A stretch of 64,000 nt of DNA from Lyngbya sp. HA4199-MV5 (GTDB taxonomy: Bacteria > Cyanobacteriota > Cyanobacteriia > Leptolyngbyales > Leptolyngbyaceae). Positions 61,584 to 64,000 of this stretch are shown piece after piece (positions within the stretch are counted from its first letter, which is position 1; each line of letters begins with the position of its first letter). The stretch is from contig JAHHHL010000005.1 of the NCBI GenBank assembly GCA_019359375.1, positions 124,001 to 188,000 on the forward strand. Reading direction: 5' to 3'. A model generated the notes under the pieces. The model was not told where the DNA came from. It worked only from the letters and a program-made list of their open reading frames with translations, and ran no database searches. The position numbers were made by a program, and so were the translations under genes.

Positions 61584-63776
61584 TCATGGTTCAATCTGTA
61601 GATCTTGTTCCTGGATGATGACTTCAATCTCTCTGGCATCCCGGTAGATAAATTCGGCACGACGATCGCGGGCATAGTCCAGTCGGGTATTGCCGCCCGC
61701 AATGGGTCGCCGTTCACCCAGTGATCGAATGGTCATGCGCTCTGGTGCAATGCCTCGTCGGAGCAGATAGTTCCGTGCCGCGATCGCCCGTCGTTCTCCC
61801 AGCGCCAGGTTGTAAGCATCCGTTGCCCTTGGGTCAGTGTGTCCTTCGATCGTGACCAGAATGTAGGGGTTTTCGACCAGCACTTGAGCAATGCGATCGA
61901 GCACTTTAGCCGTCGCAGGGCTGATCGTAGACTTATCCAGCGCAAAGTGAATGTTTTTGGGCACCGTCAGGCGAACGACTTTTGGCGGTGGTTCAGGTGG
62001 AGGGGCTGGCTGCTGGGCTACCGGAGTCGTACAGCGAGGAGGGGAAGTAAGCGGCTGGGGATTTGGCTGAACGACAGCAGCAGAAGGGCTAATCGCTTTG
62101 ACAACCGCAGAACGGGCAGGCTCAGAGGTGCCATAACGCGGATCTGTGGCGATCGCGCTAATTTGCGTACTGGGAGGAACGGCGATCGTGGTACTGAAGT
62201 TACCCTTTGCGTCGGTTTCCGTGGTGGCGATCGGTTCACTCAGCGCACCGTATCCGTCATCACTACCAGCTACTTGATACAGCTCGATTTTAGAGCCAGG
62301 ATCGGCTTTGCCCAAGACCTGCACCGATGGTTTTGCCGCCTGAGCGTCTAGAATGAAAAACTCTTTGCTGGCAAACTGGGGTGCATCGATCGCGCTATTC
62401 CCGGTATCTTGACGACGATTAGACGTATCCCGTTGCGGGTTGGCACCATCGCCGCGCTGGTATTCATACACACCTGTACCCGCAGAAATCACCGGGTCGG
62501 CATAGCCGTACACACCCGTGCCTTGCTGCGTTACCAGATCAATACTTAACCCTTCCAGGTTCGAGAAGCGGTTGGTTTCGATCTGATTCTGGCGGCTGGG
62601 TGGATAGGCTGCAACGACGACACCGGGTCCCGTTTGATAGCGAATCTGATTGCCCGTCACTTGATGGTTGCTGCCCATCAGGTAAACCGCTGCCCGCCGC
62701 AAGCGCCGCCCGTTGTAAATGATCTGATTATCTTTAATCGCCACAGCTCCGCTGGGCTTAAAGAGATACACGCCGCTGCCATCATTCGCGCAGATCAGGT
62801 TGCCCGTGATCTGCGACTGGTTCACAGCCCCCTCCAAGCGAATGGCATCCGGCATTCCAGCCACCCCGTTGCCGATGATGACGTTCTCACTCACTTGCAG
62901 CTTTTCAGCCTGAACGGAGGTAATAACGGCACTGCCATCGTGATCGGCAATCCAGTTGCGGCGAATGGTCGTGCCAATACTGCTAAACACAGACACCCCA
63001 AAGGCAGAACGGGGAGCGTTTTGAGTTGCTCCCGACTCCCCATTTGACGGTGCAAGACCCAACCAATTCTGCTCAATCACCACGTTTTGAGCGGGCACGT
63101 CATCTTTGTAATACGGCGCGAAGTTCGCAGGCGTGGGGCGTTTGCTGATATCCGGTGGTGGCAGCCGATGGGTGATAAAAATATCGGCAGGGGGCGTGCT
63201 GGCAGTCGCTTGATGGGTGGAGGTGAAGCCGTAGAGACTCAGCCCACGAATGATGATGCCATCCGCTGCAACCGTGAGTCCTCGAAAGACTTCTTTGCCA
63301 TCTGCCGGGGCGATCGCCACCACAGGGACAGGCATGGGCAGTTCGTTGATGGCAGATTTATCCGCCTGGTAGCCCGGTTGGGTGGTGCCGTCAATGACCA
63401 AGCCAGGACGCTGGAGGGCAGGCAGAACGTCTACCAGTCGAATGGTGGTTTGTCCCTCTGGCAGCTTGAACGCAATCTGTGCAGGTGCGTCGCCCATCAA
63501 CTGTTCCACCTGCGCTTGTTCGGTTGGCGAAAGCTTGTCGAGCGGCAGAGTACCGTTGACGATCGCGATCGCCTCTCGCAGCGTCAGCAACTCATCTGCC
63601 TGCACCCCATCCTGATTGCTATTCACCGTCACCCGCACCGAGGGGGTTGCTGGTGGAGTTTGAGCCAGCACCGTACTGGCTGACAGCGCAATTAGAACGG
63701 CTGACAGTGTAACCATATGTGTTTTCCGACATCCCATACCCGACACCCTAACTCTGCCGCTTAATTGTTCCCTCAT
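61584..63776 (-). CDS. Exported beta-helix protein with C-terminal OmpA domain
   Basis: 730 residues. A signal peptide (MVTLSAVLIALSASTVLAQ, from residue 21) leads to a right-handed beta-helix region (about 60-450) with many asparagines and turns (IRGLSLYGF, VVIEQNWLGL, IRRNWIADHDGSAVIT, ITGNLICANDGSGVYL). An Ig-like part and Pro-rich linker follow. The OmpA/MotB peptidoglycan-binding domain (about 615-715) reads VLVENPYILVTIEGHTDPRA and LGERRAIAARNYLLRRGI. It may tether a surface structure to the cell wall. ATG 63776 overlaps the upstream stop (ATGA) and is kept; ATG 63716 starts the signal peptide itself. Confidence 0.88.
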   Translation of the reverse strand: MREQLSGRVRVSGMGCRKTHMVTLSAVLIALSASTVLAQTPPATPSVRVTVNSNQDGVQADELLTLREAIAIVNGTLPLDKLSPTEQAQVEQLMGDAPAQIAFKLPEGQTTIRLVDVLPALQRPGLVIDGTTQPGYQADKSAINELPMPVPVVAIAPADGKEVFRGLTVAADGIIIRGLSLYGFTSTHQATASTPPADIFITHRLPPPDISKRPTPANFAPYYKDDVPAQNVVIEQNWLGLAPSNGESGATQNAPRSAFGVSVFSSIGTTIRRNWIADHDGSAVITSVQAEKLQVSENVIIGNGVAGMPDAIRLEGAVNQSQITGNLICANDGSGVYLFKPSGAVAIKDNQIIYNGRRLRRAAVYLMGSNHQVTGNQIRYQTGPGVVVAAYPPSRQNQIETNRFSNLEGLSIDLVTQQGTGVYGYADPVISAGTGVYEYQRGDGANPQRDTSNRRQDTGNSAIDAPQFASKEFFILDAQAAKPSVQVLGKADPGSKIELYQVAGSDDGYGALSEPIATTETDAKGNFSTTIAVPPSTQISAIATDPRYGTSEPARSAVVKAISPSAAVVQPNPQPLTSPPRCTTPVAQQPAPPPEPPPKVVRLTVPKNIHFALDKSTISPATAKVLDRIAQVLVENPYILVTIEGHTDPRATDAYNLALGERRAIAARNYLLRRGIAPERMTIRSLGERRPIAGGNTRLDYARDRRAEFIYRDAREIEVIIQEQDLQIEP

Positions 63777-64000
63777 TGCCCTTGCCCTCGATCAACGGCA
63801 GGTTTTGCGTCTGGAGCCACAGATGCATCTGCTACAGGCTTCACAACCGACTCCTGCTGCTGCGGTGGCGCAACATTGCGTTTGAAGCCAAAGATATCAG
63901 AGAGTTGATCGAGCTTCAGGCTCAGACCGACAAAGAAGCCACCTCGATCGCGATCGCCAAAGTCTCGATCTTGAGCATCACCAAAGCTGTAGCCTGCTGC
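63773..64000 (-). CDS. C-terminal part of an exported or outer-membrane protein (runs off the window)
   Basis: 75 codons visible. A segment AAGYSFGDAQDRDFGDRDRG GFFVGLSLKLDQLSDIFGFK looks like the final strands of an outer-membrane beta-barrel or a surface-protein domain. A Pro/Gln/Val/Ala-rich tail (KPVADASVAPDAKPAVD) follows. Its stop overlaps the start of the OmpA-type gene, so the three genes form one operon. Identification needs the sequence beyond 64000. Confidence 0.65.
   Translation of the reverse strand, partial: AAGYSFGDAQDRDFGDRDRGGFFVGLSLKLDQLSDIFGFKRNVAPPQQQESVVKPVADASVAPDAKPAVDRGQGQ

Noticed and set aside
1-64000. CRISPR arrays or tRNA genes
   Set aside because: The repeats found are tandem and short-period, without regular unique spacers; no sequence with a convincing T-loop and cloverleaf was noticed by eye.

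Overview
The window is chromosomal DNA from a cyanobacterium. It carries photosystem genes (psaI, psbEFLJ with ycf48 and rubredoxin), the cyanobacterial NDH-1 genes ndhC-ndhK-ndhJ, and a CO2-uptake NDH-1 operon (ndhF3-ndhD3-cupA-cupS type). The HIP1 octamer GCGATCGC is frequent throughout. Almost every intergenic space holds short tandem repeats with a 7-base period, a hallmark of filamentous cyanobacteria. I cannot name the species; gene content and repeat style suggest a non-marine, Leptolyngbya/Oscillatoria-like lineage. No CRISPR array, tRNA, rRNA or intact transposase was seen.

Layout. 1-8.1 kb: partial gene, kinase-like protein with a degenerate ATPase domain, SRPBCC protein, MscS-like membrane protein, trmFO, ilvH, a shortened HicB-like antitoxin, a Uma2 protein and a secreted protein. 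8.2-15.1 kb: small proteins, a TPR protein, a lipoprotein and a large acidic protein of unknown function. 15.4-20.4 kb: photosynthesis block, with psaI convergent with rubA-ycf48-psbEFLJ, then the overlapping ndhCKJ operon. 20.6-22.5 kb: NTF2-like and LCP proteins. 22.8-28.6 kb: ndhF3-ndhD3-cupA-cupS on the minus strand, encoding the CO2-hydrating NDH-1MS arm. 29.1-37.2 kb: EamA transporter with a long N-terminal extension, PiT phosphate transporter, response regulator with GGDEF and EAL domains, YchF. 37.4-41.5 kb: Orn/Lys/Arg decarboxylase, cbiT, cdsA. 41.5-46.1 kb: a DevBCA-type exporter with an extra membrane protein, facing a TetR regulator across a 23-bp inverted repeat. 46.3-53.2 kb: DUF2993, DUF4912, corA plus partner, the RNase P RNA gene rnpB and rnc. 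53.3-58.4 kb: histidine kinase, RibD-like reductase, FemAB-like protein, mobA. 58.7-64 kb: ABC-2 permease and an exported surface-protein operon (partial gene, beta-helix/OmpA protein, DUF11 protein).

The least ordinary part is the repeat landscape. Besides heptamer tracts there are several dispersed palindromic families: a roughly 100-150 bp hairpin seen three times, an 87-bp element seen twice in opposite orientations, a perfect 32-bp palindrome, and two MITE-like elements with terminal inverted repeats. Several of them supply or abut the stop codon of a neighbouring gene. Heptamer tracts have also entered a protein-coding gene (the decarboxylase) in frame and the RNase P RNA. A 21-bp minisatellite lies between ndhD3 and cupA and is open in frame with cupA. 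I found no clearly new enzymatic or defence system; the best candidates for something undescribed are these repeat families, a structured RNA candidate near 18.4 kb, and the unknown membrane protein inside the dev-type operon.
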